NCBI GenBank assembly: GCA_029721515.1
Contig: CM056564.1
Location: 310,001-374,000 of the forward strand
Source: Synanceia verrucosa
Taxonomy: Eukaryota; Chordata; Actinopteri; Perciformes; Synanceiidae
Length of the DNA stretch: 64,000 nt
Reading direction: 5' to 3'
Under the pieces are notes generated by a model that was not told the DNA's origin, searched no databases, and saw nothing but the letters and a program-made list of their open reading frames with translations. Positions 30,780 to 40,911 of this stretch are shown piece by piece; positions within the stretch are counted from its first letter, which is position 1; the number at the start of each line of letters is the position of its first letter. The position numbers and the translations under genes were made by a program.

Positions 30780-31750
30780 CCATAGGACCTGGATGAAGCT
30801 GCTAACTAAGCTAGCTGCCTCGGTTCTCAGTAAACTTTAGAGGAGCTGCTCCATAACTTTGATGAAAGTAACTCTTAGTTGAAAAGACTATTTTAACACA
30901 GCATTTTAATACAGCTTCTCGAAATCTTCATCAGCTAAATTAGTGAATATTACTGATTTTAGCTGCTTATCACACAACGCAGGTTACTCATTCAGATCAC
31001 TTCTTCTGGTTAATTCAGCACATAAACCATCTTACCTGGGTTAGGGTTACCTCTTAATCACAAAACCAAGTTACTGAAGGCCAACTTATAGTACTCCGTA
31101 AAGTGCCATACGTAGAGACTGAGAGCCCTCTGCGAGCCTGACAGAGAGCCTCTCCGTCCTCTCCAGGCGCAGGAATTTTTTTTAACTGTCCGTCAATCCA
31201 TCAAGGGAAAACAGAGACGACAAGGGCTGTGATTGGAAATGCAGCCCCTCTCCCTACACAGAAACAGACAGGTCATCTCTGCAGCAGTGCAGACAGGACA
31301 GAAACTAAAGTATTGATTAGTCTTGTGAAAGGCAAACCAAACACATTAAACCTGCTCAAAAAATCCATTTAACTCATTTAGTAATTATGGCTGGGGTATA
31401 TTTCCACAGAACATACTGAAAGGTGTTGGTTTGTGTTCGCTCTTATCTGATTTTGTGTTGAGAAGAAAGAGGAAGAGGAGTTTTAAATACTGAAAGCAAC
31501 CAATGCTCTACTCTTCTATCTCCCTCACAAATAATTAAATCATAAAATAGTATTTTATTAAGGCAAATTGCTTCACTTTCCGAGGCGGTGCATTTCACCG
31601 CATGGGTGCACAACACGCATCACGATGGAGAACTGTGAGGGCTCGAGGGGTCTCCATAGCTACGGAGACGGATAACATATTACGTAGTCGGAGAAGTATA
31701 TTCCCGCCTTGATTCAGATTATTTTAGCTGGTTTATTAAACACATAAACC
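30780..31750. other. No gene recognised
   Basis: Apparently unique sequence with no domain-bearing frame or repeat family I recognise. Confidence 0.4.
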
Positions 31751-31753
31751 ATC

Positions 31754-31827
31754 ATCCCCTGGGTGGGCTCGAACCACTAAACTTTCAGTTAACAGCCAAA
31801 CGGGCTGGCCAATTGCACCACAGAGAC
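31754..31827 (-). tRNA. tRNA-Asn(GTT)
   Basis: 74 nt: GTCTCTGTGGTGCAATTGGC, the anticodon arm TTTGG CTGTTAA CTGAA with anticodon GTT, and GTGGTTCGAGCCCAC, a perfect T arm and B box. The acceptor pairs at 6 of 7 with two G-U pairs. Among the best candidates for an active tRNA gene here. Confidence 0.85.
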
Positions 31828-32264
31828 TTGAGAAGCAAAAGTTAGCATGCAAGCATTAGCCCATACACTAAACACTACACATGATGAGCCTGATAGTTAC
31901 TGTTACTAATGATGGATTTGAACATACTTCAGATAGTAAACACAGTTTCCTGTCTTCATTCAGTATATATAGTCCACATCTGAGCTGACCTCACCTGGTC
32001 CACACACCTCTCACCAAGTGGAAAACAGAGACTTTACTTCCTCAGGAAGCTAAAACAAGCTGTCCTCCCTCAAAACCTGCTGATGAACTGTTTGGGATGT
32101 GAACAGAGTGAACAGGACAGAGGAGAGAACAGTTCTCCATCTGAGGAGATGGAGCTCATCCTGTTCCAGTCTGGTTGTCTTGTTGGGACAAGATCTCCTC
32201 AGCTCTCTGCTAACCTGCTCTGCAGTGATGGTGGTGGACAGAGGACAGACACATCTAGTTGTTA

Positions 32265-33230
32265 GGATTCATTTCACAAAGCAGGTTCAACAAACTCTGA
32301 GTGTAACCCTGAACTCTGAGTTGATCTACTCTGAGATAGAAAACTCTGAGTTTCCGGTTCCAGATCAGCTGATTTGAGTAGGTTTAAGCAACTCGGAGTA
32401 GTTTCACCTTCAGTTAAATGCGTACACCACAGCGATAAAAAGCCAGCATCAATGAAACCCTGATTTGACGAGTCACCATGGCAACGGGGAAGTGGAGGGC
32501 TGCGTTTTTCACCCCACTTGAATTGGAAATCTTAATGTGCGCATATGGTGAGTTTGAACATGTTTTTAGAAAGAAGTGAAACACCATTTTCACCGCAGCT
32601 GCAAAAGAGAGGGAGACGGCGTGGGACAACAATGCTGCCGTGGTCAGTGTGTAAGTTTAAATGTAGTCCTTTGCAATCACAATAATATTACAGAGGAAAA
32701 CTGTTTGAATGATAAACTATGAACACATCTCTGACTTAATGGTCACTAAAATGTTTTCTAAGATCACAATGTCAAATATTCACAATTAAATATTCACAAA
32801 ATATTTTTTGCAGTCAAATCTTGTGCACGTATGCAAATTAGCATGTGCAATCTCCCGATCTTCATCCACTGGATCATTAGTGAAATGACATGTCATTTTG
32901 ATAGACGCCAAAACTGACACCTGCTGACTGAATGAATGCATGAATGAATGAGGAAATCAAACAGTGTGTGTGGTTGAAACAGACAGACAGAGAGAAACTT
33001 CAGGTTCATTGAGAAAAACCTGGTCCCGACCAGGTTAGCTTCATAGAGTTCGTTACTACGGTAACTGACCGAGAGCTTAAGTTACCTCTCTCTGTGAAAC
33101 AGGCTAGAGTTGCCCCTCTTTCTCTGGTTTGAGTTACCTCCCTTTTAGAAATGGAAAACTCAAAGTTTCCCTCATTTCAGGGTTAACAGACTCAGAGTTT
33201 TCACTAAACCTGCTTTGTGAAACAGAACCC
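32265..33230. mobile_element. PIF/Harbinger-like element inserted in tRNA-Glu relic
   Basis: The ends are GGATTCATTTCACAAAGC and, in reverse complement, GGGTTCTGTTTCACAAAGC, extending to AACTCTGAG on both sides. TTA lies immediately to the left, compatible with a 3-bp TWA target; the right side does not show a clean repeat. The inside keeps a piece of the Myb-like accessory gene and no transposase. Confidence 0.75.
32478..32654 (+). pseudogene. Harbinger Myb/SANT-like accessory ORF fragment
   Basis: The frame starts MATGKWRAAFFTPLELEILM and continues with an ERETAW segment, typical of the Myb/trihelix-like DNA-binding protein of fish Harbinger elements, which helps the transposase bind the ends. 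About 58 codons remain, with an in-frame TGA at codon 34 and the C-terminal part missing. Confidence 0.65.
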
Positions 33231-33822
33231 TGGTTTTCAACTCCCCGAATGAAAATGACTGTTTTAGGGCAGCAGTAGCTCAGTCCTTGGAGAACAGAGT
33301 CGTATATATAGAGAGTACCGACAACTAGTGTTTACTGTTGTGTAGTAAAAATTGCATACACTAAACACATGACTACCTTTGGACCAATCCCATGACAGAG
33401 TTCAGTACAATTCTGTCGTGGGATTGTTAGTCATGGTTGGCGTACGCCATGCTAATTATATAAACATCAGTAACATGTTTGGAGAACGTTCAAAAGAAGA
33501 CTTTTGTTATAATTCTGCTGATTCAAATGAGTTCTGTGTTTAACCTAAATAAATGCTGACATGTTTATGTTCATTTTTTACTATTTGGATCATTTGACTG
33601 TGATTGTGACCCACCCCCAGACCTCCGGTTGGTGCAAAACTTTGGGAAGTTCTGGTGGTCCTTGAGTAATTAATATCAGGAGACATTCAACATAAGCTCT
33701 GTGAGCACAAGGCTCATTTGAAGCTAGTGTTATACACTTATTTGTAATTTAGGTGACTGACTACTGTTAACTGTACTGTCCATGCACTACAGAGTCATTA
33801 GCCTCTTTAGCCACTGCCATAT

Positions 33823-34028
33823 TGTAGTAAATGGGGTTGTGTTACCAGTTGTTACCACAAGGTGGAACCATAGGTTGTATTTGTTTAACCTAGGGGGCAT
33901 ATAGCCAGTGTGAGACAAGTGCCGTTCAGTTCAATACTGCTGTACAACAAGAAGGAAGAAGCCTGACAGTAAAGTCATGTATCCTACACTCCTGTGTCCG
34001 CGCATCCTTCATTAACAAGGATCGCACA
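33823..34028 (+). repeat. 5' LTR, 206 bp
   Basis: Begins TGTAGTAAATGGGG and ends GGATCGCACA. No TATA box is obvious. It should hold the promoter and RNA processing signals. Confidence 0.92.
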
Positions 34029-34029
34029 T

Positions 34030-34045
34030 TTGGCGACGAGGAAAC
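34030..34045 (+). promoter_or_regulatory. Primer-binding site
   Basis: TTGGCGACGAGGAAAC lies just inside the 5' LTR, the place where a tRNA 3' end primes minus-strand synthesis. Which tRNA is used is not determined. Confidence 0.65.
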
Positions 34046-34116
34046 TGGTGAGCTCGAAGGAAGCTGTTGAAGAGGAAAACAGCGGGAGAGTTCTATAGCC
34101 GCGGATTTTCAGCTGA

Positions 34117-35259
34117 ATGTTGGAGGGTGAGGAAACAGAGCCAGAGGCGCCTGGAGAAGCTAATCAGGCTAGCGAGGCTAACGACGCTGAAGCTGCTGGA
34201 CAACTGGTTAACGACGGGGAAATGGCTACATCCATGGTAGGAAATCTTACTCCTTTCGACAGTCAAACCCAGACTTGGGAGGAATATTGCAAAGTTTTGG
34301 AACACTTCTTTGATGCAAATGGAATTGCTGACGCAGGAAGAAAGCGGGCAATATTATTGAGCTCAGTGGGTAGCAAAACCTACAGTTTAATGAGAAACTT
34401 GCTAAGCCCAGAGAAGCCGAGTGAAAAGACTTTTGCCCAATTGACTGAATTGCTCCAGTCACATTATAACCCGAAGCCCAGTGAAATTGTCCAGAGATTT
34501 AAGTTTAATTCAAGAATAAGAGCGGCAAATGAGACTGTGTTGGAGTATGTGGCTGTGTTAAGGGAGCTGGCGCAACATTGCAATTATGGAGACAAGCTGA
34601 AGGAAATGCTACGCGACAGGCTCGTGTGTGGCATTGCGGATGATCGCATGCAAAGGAGATTGTTGGCAGAGACGGGGCTGACGTTCAACAAAGCGTTGGA
34701 ACTGGCACAATCCATCGAGGCGGCGAACAGAGATGTGCGTGACTTGCAAACAAAAACCATGGACAGTACAGTGAGTAAACCAACAGCACCACAGACAGTG
34801 CATAAAGTGAATGTAAAGCAAACAGGTCAATACAAAGGGGGTCCAGTAACATGTTACAGATGTGGGGGTGAACATTTGGCACGGGACTGTCGTTTCCTGA
34901 ACGAAAAGTGCCATGGGTGCGGAAAAAGGGGCCATGTCAAGAAGATGTGTAAGTCAGCGCCTCCCAGCGACCAGCAGCAGCAGGTTAAGGGGGGAGGGAG
35001 GAAAGAAAAGGTTATGGCAAAGAAAGAAAAGCGGCAGTACACACATCACGTGGAGGAGTCCCCGGAACCACAATCCAGTGAGGAAGAGGTATTTTCAATG
35101 CACAACATAAAAGACAAAACGACGAAAGTTGACCCCATTACCACACAGTTAGACATAAATGGACACAGTGTTGAATTCGAAGTGGATACAGGCTGTAGTG
35201 TTACTGTCATGACAAAGACTGAATATGGCAAGTTGTGGACTGCGGGAAATGGACCCTGA
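34117..35259 (+). CDS. gag: Gag with C-terminal protease start
   Basis: A 380-codon frame. The N-terminal two thirds resemble retrotransposon capsid (DSQTQTWEEYCKVLEHFF, residues 47-65). Two zinc knuckles follow, CYRCGGEHLARDC near residue 246 and CHGCGKRGHVKKMC near 265, for RNA binding. The aspartic protease motif VDTGCS is near residue 356, so the protease begins in this frame. The frame stops at 35257-35259 after overlapping pol, which lies in the -1 frame. It forms the particle and packages the element RNA. Confidence 0.9.
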   Translation: MLEGEETEPEAPGEANQASEANDAEAAGQLVNDGEMATSMVGNLTPFDSQTQTWEEYCKVLEHFFDANGIADAGRKRAILLSSVGSKTYSLMRNLLSPEKPSEKTFAQLTELLQSHYNPKPSEIVQRFKFNSRIRAANETVLEYVAVLRELAQHCNYGDKLKEMLRDRLVCGIADDRMQRRLLAETGLTFNKALELAQSIEAANRDVRDLQTKTMDSTVSKPTAPQTVHKVNVKQTGQYKGGPVTCYRCGGEHLARDCRFLNEKCHGCGKRGHVKKMCKSAPPSDQQQQVKGGGRKEKVMAKKEKRQYTHHVEESPEPQSSEEEVFSMHNIKDKTTKVDPITTQLDINGHSVEFEVDTGCSVTVMTKTEYGKLWTAGNGP

Positions 35260-38135
35260 AAACATACACAGGCGAACAAGTCACAACCCTAGGGACAGCC
35301 AATGTAACTGTAACGTACCAAGACAAAGTCAAGCACTTACCAGTAGTCGTGGTAGCAGGAAACGGGCCAAACCTGCTAGGCTGCGCGTGGCTCAGGGAGT
35401 TAGACATGAACTGTGTATATGTCAAGAAGCTAGAACAGCCTCAGCTCACTTTGCAGAAGGTGCTGACGCAGAACGAAGAAGTTTTCAAGGAGGAACTCGG
35501 GACCTGGACAGGCCCGCCAGCCAAGATATATGTCAAAAAGAATGTGGCGCCAAAGTTCTACAAGCCCAGACCAGTGCCTTATGCCATGAGGAAGAAAGTC
35601 GAAGTGGAGCTGGAGAGGCTCACAAAGCAGGGCATAATTGAGCCAGTCAAGTTTTCAGAGTGGGCAGCTCCAATCGTGCCTGTGTTAAAGCCTGACAATT
35701 CTGTGCGCATTTGTGGAGACTACAAGCTCACAGTAAACCTAGTCTCCAAGCTCGAGCAATATCCAATACCAAAGTTGGAGGATTTATTTGAGAAGCTGAC
35801 AGGAGGTGAGAAGTTCACAAAGCTCGACCTTAGTCACGCTTATCAACAAGTCACGCTCGACGAGGCTTCAAAGCCATATGTCACGATTAACACACACAAA
35901 GGGCTCTTTCAGGTCAATCGCCTACCATTCGGCGTGTCCTCCAGTCCAGCCATCTTTCAAAGGATGATGGAAGGGCTGGTGGCCGGCATTCCGAACGTGG
36001 CAGTGTACCTAGACGACATACTTTTGACAGGGCGGAGTGATCACGAGCACCTGGAGACATTGAATGAAGTCCTATGGTGGCTCCGAGAGGCAGGGCTTCG
36101 ACTCAAGAGGAACAAGTGTGCCTTCATGGAACGCGAGGCCGAGTTCCTTGGACACACCGTGGATGCCTCGGGACTCCACCCCCTGCCGAACAAGGTAAAA
36201 GCCATACAACAAGCACCTGCCCCTAACAATGTGACAGAGCTGAGAGCTTACTTAGGCCTGCTCAACTACTACAACCGATTCTTGCCAAACCTGTCGACAT
36301 TGTTAGCGCCTTTGCACAAGCTGCTACGTAAAGAAACACAGTGGCATTGGCAGGAGGAGCAGGAGCAAGCTTTTGAGGAGTCTAAAAGACTCATGCAGTC
36401 ATCAGAAGTGTTAGTGCATTACGACAGCCAGAAGGACCTGATCCTGTCCTGTTATGCATCGCCCTACGGGGTAGGAGCGGTGTTGTCACATCGCATGCCA
36501 GACGGGCAAGAGCGACCAATTGACTTCATGTCACGAACACTCACTGCGGCGGAAACCAACTACTCGCAACTAGACAAAGAAGGACTGGCAGTGATGTTTG
36601 GCATCCAGCGATTTCACAAGTACTTGTATGGGAGGAAATTTGTCATTTGCACAGACCACAAACCCCTACTGTCACTCTTCAATGAGATGGCATCCCCTCG
36701 CATCCAACGATGGGCTGTGACATTGAGAGCATATGAGTACGAGATCGTATATAAGCCAGGTAAACACCACAGTAATGCAGACGCTCTGAGCAGACTCCCT
36801 CTACCTCAGCCATCCACCAAGAGAGAGCAGGAGGAGCGTGTGCTGATGATGGAGGAGGTGACTCTCGTGTCAACCAAGGAAATGAGCCAGTGGACACGAA
36901 AAGACCCAGTGCTGTCGCGAGTGGGGCAGTTCATCCAACAAGGCTGGCCATCGCAACACTCAGACCCAGCTTTTCAGCCTTATGCGGTAAGAAAGACTGA
37001 ATTAAGTGTGCAAGATGGTTGTGTGTTGTGGGGCTCACGTGTGGTGGTACCTCCACCAGGTCGGGAAGCACTGCTAGGTCAATTACATCATGGTCACCCA
37101 GGCATTACCAGAATGAAAGCATTGGCCCGAAGCTACTTCTGGTGGCCAAAGTTAGATGCTGACATTGAATCAGTAGTGAAGAGATGTAGCACCTGCCAAG
37201 AGCATCGCAACTTACCAGCTGCAGCACCACTTCACCCGTGGGAGTGGCCAAGCAAGCCCTGGCAAAGGCTGCACATCGATTATGCAGGACCATTTATGGG
37301 TCATATGTTTTTGATCCTGATGGATGCCTATTCCAAATGGATGGATGCTTATCCAGTGAACTCAGCAACATCAGCCACTACGATTGAATGTCTGAGGAAG
37401 AGTTTTAGCAATCAGGGATTACCTGAGATGATCGTGTCAGATAACGGTTCATGCTTTGTTAGTGCTGAGTTCCAGGAATTCATGAGAAAGAACAGCATCG
37501 AACACATCACCTCAGCACCTTACCATCCTTCCTCAAACGGCTGTGCCGAACGGGCAGTACAGACATTCAAATCCATGATGAAAAAGGCAGGTGAAGGCAC
37601 CATACAAACCAAGGTGTCACGAGTGCTGTTTAGTTACCGCATTACGCCTCAATCTACCACAGGGCTGTCACCTGCTGAATTGTTGCAAGGAAGAAGATTA
37701 AGATCAACATTAGATCTAGTACATCCAGATCTTAGAACCAAAGTGGAACGCAAACAGTGCAGTCAAAAGAAACATCACGACAAGCACGGATCAGACAGAA
37801 GTTTTCAAGTGGGAGATGCAGTGATCACACGTAACTTCAGTCATGGGCCTAAATGGATTCCAGGGTTCATTACCAAAGTCACAGGACCAGTGTCTTACAA
37901 GGTTATGTTAGGAGATGGGACTGTAGTGCGTAGGCATGTGGACCAGACTCTGGCAAGGCCTGAAGACAGGGACTTAATGGAACCTAAAATCCCAGAACCA
38001 ACCACAGTGCCTATGTCATCACCTGATCCGGCTGCTGTGTATGAGAATCCTGCAGCAGTAGGAAATAGCTTCCCATCGGATGGAAGGACAACACAACACC
38101 ACCAGTGTCAAGCGATCCATCCCCAGTGGCAGTGA
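35223..38135 (+). CDS. pol: Pol: protease end, RT, RNase H, integrase
   Basis: The frame is open from 35223, with no need for its own start codon. Counting from 35235: RT motifs TKLDLSHAYQQV, LPFGVSSSPAIFQRMM and YLDD near residue 257; RNase H with TDHKPLLSLF near 473; H2C2 zinc finger (HHGHPG, CSTCQEH) from about 617; integrase triad D682, D736, E772 with D-x35-E spacing; and a GPY/F-like region (WIPGFITKVTGPVSYKV). All core catalytic residues are present. The C-terminal tail ends near 38135, and further coding-like sequence in another frame up to about 38200 suggests a small indel. Confidence 0.93.
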   Translation: MWQVVDCGKWTLKTYTGEQVTTLGTANVTVTYQDKVKHLPVVVVAGNGPNLLGCAWLRELDMNCVYVKKLEQPQLTLQKVLTQNEEVFKEELGTWTGPPAKIYVKKNVAPKFYKPRPVPYAMRKKVEVELERLTKQGIIEPVKFSEWAAPIVPVLKPDNSVRICGDYKLTVNLVSKLEQYPIPKLEDLFEKLTGGEKFTKLDLSHAYQQVTLDEASKPYVTINTHKGLFQVNRLPFGVSSSPAIFQRMMEGLVAGIPNVAVYLDDILLTGRSDHEHLETLNEVLWWLREAGLRLKRNKCAFMEREAEFLGHTVDASGLHPLPNKVKAIQQAPAPNNVTELRAYLGLLNYYNRFLPNLSTLLAPLHKLLRKETQWHWQEEQEQAFEESKRLMQSSEVLVHYDSQKDLILSCYASPYGVGAVLSHRMPDGQERPIDFMSRTLTAAETNYSQLDKEGLAVMFGIQRFHKYLYGRKFVICTDHKPLLSLFNEMASPRIQRWAVTLRAYEYEIVYKPGKHHSNADALSRLPLPQPSTKREQEERVLMMEEVTLVSTKEMSQWTRKDPVLSRVGQFIQQGWPSQHSDPAFQPYAVRKTELSVQDGCVLWGSRVVVPPPGREALLGQLHHGHPGITRMKALARSYFWWPKLDADIESVVKRCSTCQEHRNLPAAAPLHPWEWPSKPWQRLHIDYAGPFMGHMFLILMDAYSKWMDAYPVNSATSATTIECLRKSFSNQGLPEMIVSDNGSCFVSAEFQEFMRKNSIEHITSAPYHPSSNGCAERAVQTFKSMMKKAGEGTIQTKVSRVLFSYRITPQSTTGLSPAELLQGRRLRSTLDLVHPDLRTKVERKQCSQKKHHDKHGSDRSFQVGDAVITRNFSHGPKWIPGFITKVTGPVSYKVMLGDGTVVRRHVDQTLARPEDRDLMEPKIPEPTTVPMSSPDPAAVYENPAAVGNSFPSDGRTTQHHQCQAIHPQWQ
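35244..35250 (+). promoter_or_regulatory. Candidate -1 frameshift heptamer GGGAAAT
   Basis: In the gag frame the bases read G GGA AAT, fitting X XXY YYZ. The heptamer lies inside the overlap window 35223-35259, where gag and pol are both open, and ends 6 bases before the gag stop codon. A downstream structure was not assessed. Confidence 0.6.
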
Positions 38136-38417
38136 AGGAATCACCACCCAAAAAAGCAGTTACACCTGCTCGACGGTCTGTATCTAAAGGACTGTATCTA
38201 AACCTGCTTACCTGAAGGATTATGTGGAATAAAAAAAAAAAAAAAAAAATGCATTGAATGTAAAAAAAAAAAAGAAAGAGGGCACTGATTGTAATGTTAT
38301 GTTTTGTTTAAAATACTTAGTAGGTGTCACTGTTAAATGTGAAGGTGGCTAGTTTTGTAAGACTGCAGAGTAAATTGGTACATTTTGAGTTATGTGTTGA
38401 AGGGTAAATTAATAGCT

Positions 38418-38430
38418 TAAGGGGGGAGGA
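38418..38430 (+). other. Polypurine tract
   Basis: TAAGGGGGGAGGA precedes the 3' LTR by one base and would prime plus-strand synthesis. Confidence 0.8.
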
Positions 38431-38431
38431 A

Positions 38432-38637
38432 TGTAGTAAATGGGGTTGTGTTACCAGTTGTTACCACAAGGTGGAACCATAGGTTGTATTTGTTTAACCT
38501 AGGGGGCATATAGCCAGTGTGAGACAAGTGCCGTTCAGTTCAATACTGCTGTACAACAAGAAGGAAGAAGCCTGACAGTAAAGTCATGTATCCTACACTC
38601 CTGTGTCCGCGCATCCTTCATTAACAAGGATCGCACA
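38432..38637 (+). repeat. 3' LTR, 206 bp
   Basis: No difference from the 5' LTR was seen by eye. Confidence 0.92.
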
Positions 38638-38666
38638 CATATCTAGAAGTAAACAGAAGTGCACGG

Positions 38667-38668
38667 TA

Positions 38669-38710
<42 letters not shown>
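38667..38710. repeat. (GA)n microsatellite
   Basis: About 20 GA units. Confidence 0.95.
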
Positions 38711-38713
<3 letters not shown>

Positions 38714-39020
38714 TTCCTCTTTCCAGAGAGAGGGCGTGGTCAGACACAGCTCAGGGTTATTTAAAGGTACAGACACAGAAACAGCCTGTTCTCAGCAGAG
38801 CTCAATACAGTGATTTTTAACTGGCTGCAATTCAGGACCAGGGCTGAGTTTACACACTTTGAATACAATATTGTTGGAATGAGACCTACATATATAAGTA
38901 TATATAGGTCAACTCTATATATGTCACTTTTAATACGTGCAGATATTTTGATTCAAATGTTATCATTCTCATATTATCATGAGCAGAGCATGGTACACCA
39001 CACCTGCATGATGAGGTCAT

Positions 39021-39059
39021 GGGGGATGTAGGCCCTGGGTTCAATCCCTGGCATCTCCA
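39021..39059 (+). pseudogene. tRNA-Ala relic with large internal deletion
   Basis: GGGGGATGTAG is joined directly to GCCCTGGGTTCAATCCCTGG and CATCTCCA. Both acceptor strands and the T arm are preserved; the D loop, anticodon arm and variable loop are gone. Confidence 0.8.
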
Positions 39060-39512
39060 ACACTTCTTATATTCACATTAAAGGAGAGGCTCTGTTGTCA
39101 CTCACTGTACCATTTGAACAACACAGCTGCTTCCTTCTGCAGTCATGGAGAAGAACTAGAATACACTTCTGAATGGGTAGTTTTATTTTGAAAAACTCCC
39201 AGACAGCTCAGTGGAGCCATCAAACATAATATAAACCTTATGAAAAACAGAATTAAAATATCACTTAAGTACTTCCAGTTTGAGTTAGCATCTATGAGCT
39301 AAGCTGCTGCAAGCTAAGCATGTTTGTGCAGCTAATCAGATGGATGCTAACGGCTAACAGGCTAAAGCTACTATTTAGCAGTGATCAAGTCTCCACAGAC
39401 CTGAGGATGAAACTAAATGAAGAAGTTAACTACAGGGCTTGTTAAATGGTGTCAGCTGACTGCAGATCAGTCAACATCATGAAGACTCTGGTCTAAGAGA
39501 CAAACTCTGGTT
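39060..39512 (+). repeat. Ala-cassette downstream flank
   Basis: Close copy of 10760-11207 in the same orientation. Confidence 0.85.
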
Positions 39513-39895
39513 GGCTTGTTGTCAACTGACATCATTGATCATTCAACCAATGTTAATATGATGTGTAAAACTGCTGGTGTATTATTGCTGGTGTGTTGTA
39601 GAAATTCAGAGATTTTAAAAAAGCAATCACTTGGCAGTACTATTGTTCATGAATATAGGTGTTTCTCTTTTTGTGTTTCTTTTAGTAATAAGTTATAAGT
39701 AATAATTACTTTTAGTTAAGTAATTGTAGCATTAACCACACACCTTTAGATTTTAATAAATTAATTATTAACAATTAACTGAGGTAACTATTAGTTATCA
39801 TTAGCTGTTAGTTTTTATAATATTTTAAAATAAGAGTAATATGTGCATATTACAAAATTTACAGCGTGATGTGTATTTACAATATTATTAAATAG
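39513..39895. other. No gene recognised
   Basis: AT-rich sequence resembling, in inverted orientation, 57190-57440. No coding content. Confidence 0.5.
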
Positions 39896-39932
39896 ATGCT
39901 TTATTGACTAAAGTGAATGAAGCCAACAGTGT

Positions 39933-40004
39933 GGTTCCATGGTGTAATGGTTAGCACTCTGGACTCTGAATCCAGTAATCTGAGTTGAACTCTCAGTGGA
40001 ACCT
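39933..40004 (+). tRNA. tRNA-Gln(CTG), second copy
   Basis: Same sequence as 18592-18663, including the altered T loop TTGAACT. Confidence 0.75.
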
Positions 40005-40384
40005 GTTTTTAAGCATGAGTCCAACTTTAAGAATGCAGCCTTTCCACCTTACATGTCAAACTTAAAGTTGGTATTCAGACTGAAAACAGTGGTTTGTTGA
40101 GGGCACCTTGTTTCAGCTTCCATTGAGACCTGAAGCAACTAAGATTCTCTCTGTCTTCACCAAAAATATCTCCAAATTTAATGGTACTGACAGCGACAGA
40201 AACGGTTTTGAGTTACATGATGGAAGCACACTTTGACTTCTGTATTGTACTCATCAGGAAATGAGTTTTTACTGACATTTGACCTCCGATGGCTGAAGTT
40301 AGAGTCAATGGTGTTTATTGATCATGGGGCAGTGCACTGAATAGTTACATTTATCAAAATTTCCACCAAACTTTACTTCACACA

Positions 40385-40449
40385 GTCAGGATGGCCGAGT
40401 GGTCCAAAGGCACTACGCTCAAGCTGAGGAACACTCGTCCATATGAGGG
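40385..40449 (+). pseudogene. tRNA-Leu(CAA) 5' half
   Basis: Inverted copy of 18149-18211. GTCAGGATGGCCGAGTGGTC to the intron start, followed by a homopurine tract (40450-40520). Confidence 0.8.
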
Positions 40450-40911
40450 GGGGGAAGAAGGGGGAGAAGAAAAGGAAGAGGGAAAGAGAGAAAGGAGGAA
40501 AAAGAGAGAGAAAAAGGGAAAATCATGACTGTTTCCAACCACATCTTTATGATAAATGCATTGTTGAGCTGTGAAAATGCACTTAGAAAACTTTCATATT
40601 TTTGAGAATTTCGGGGGATTCGATACGACGATCATGGGAAATGATGCTTTCATAGTAACTCGGATTTCGGAAAGAACTATGACGTCACAAAATAACGAGA
40701 AGTTGTACATTATTGCCTGAGACGTAAGGATATTTGATGTTAGCTTTTCATTCAGAATGGGGCGGTTGTTGATTTTCCTTTTTTTAATATGCAGGATACT
40801 AAGATTATGGGCAGTTATTATTTAACTCTAGAGTTAAGAAATGGTTTAATGTCATTATTATGAAAATAATATAATGTAATATTATGCTGAGCAAATATAA
40901 AGAAGCATCCA

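Larger units (their letters stand above)
32130..33263 (+). pseudogene. tRNA-Glu cassette relic split by a DNA element
   Basis: 32130-32250 repeats the Glu 5' flank of 9.32-9.43 kb. CTAGTTGTTAGGATT (32255-32268) and CCCTGGTTTTCAACTCCC (33228-33245) are the two broken halves of tRNA-Glu, and 33250-33290 is the 3' flank. Further bases are deleted on both sides. Confidence 0.7.
33823..38637 (+). mobile_element. Ty3/Gypsy LTR retrotransposon, nearly complete
   Basis: Two 206-bp LTRs (33823-34028, 38432-38637) that look identical by eye, a CATAT target duplication (33818-33822, 38638-38642), a primer-binding site, gag and pol frames, and a polypurine tract. Domain order protease, RT, RNase H, integrase is that of Ty3/Gypsy. 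No envelope gene. Identical LTRs point to recent insertion. It is flanked by Glu-cassette remnants on the left and a GA repeat on the right. Confidence 0.95.

Noticed and set aside
34609..34935. Antisense frames within gag and pol
   Set aside because: Shadows of the retrotransposon genes.
38136..38431. Possible envelope gene downstream of pol
   Set aside because: Only about 300 bases separate pol from the LTR, with poly-A runs and no membrane-protein frame.
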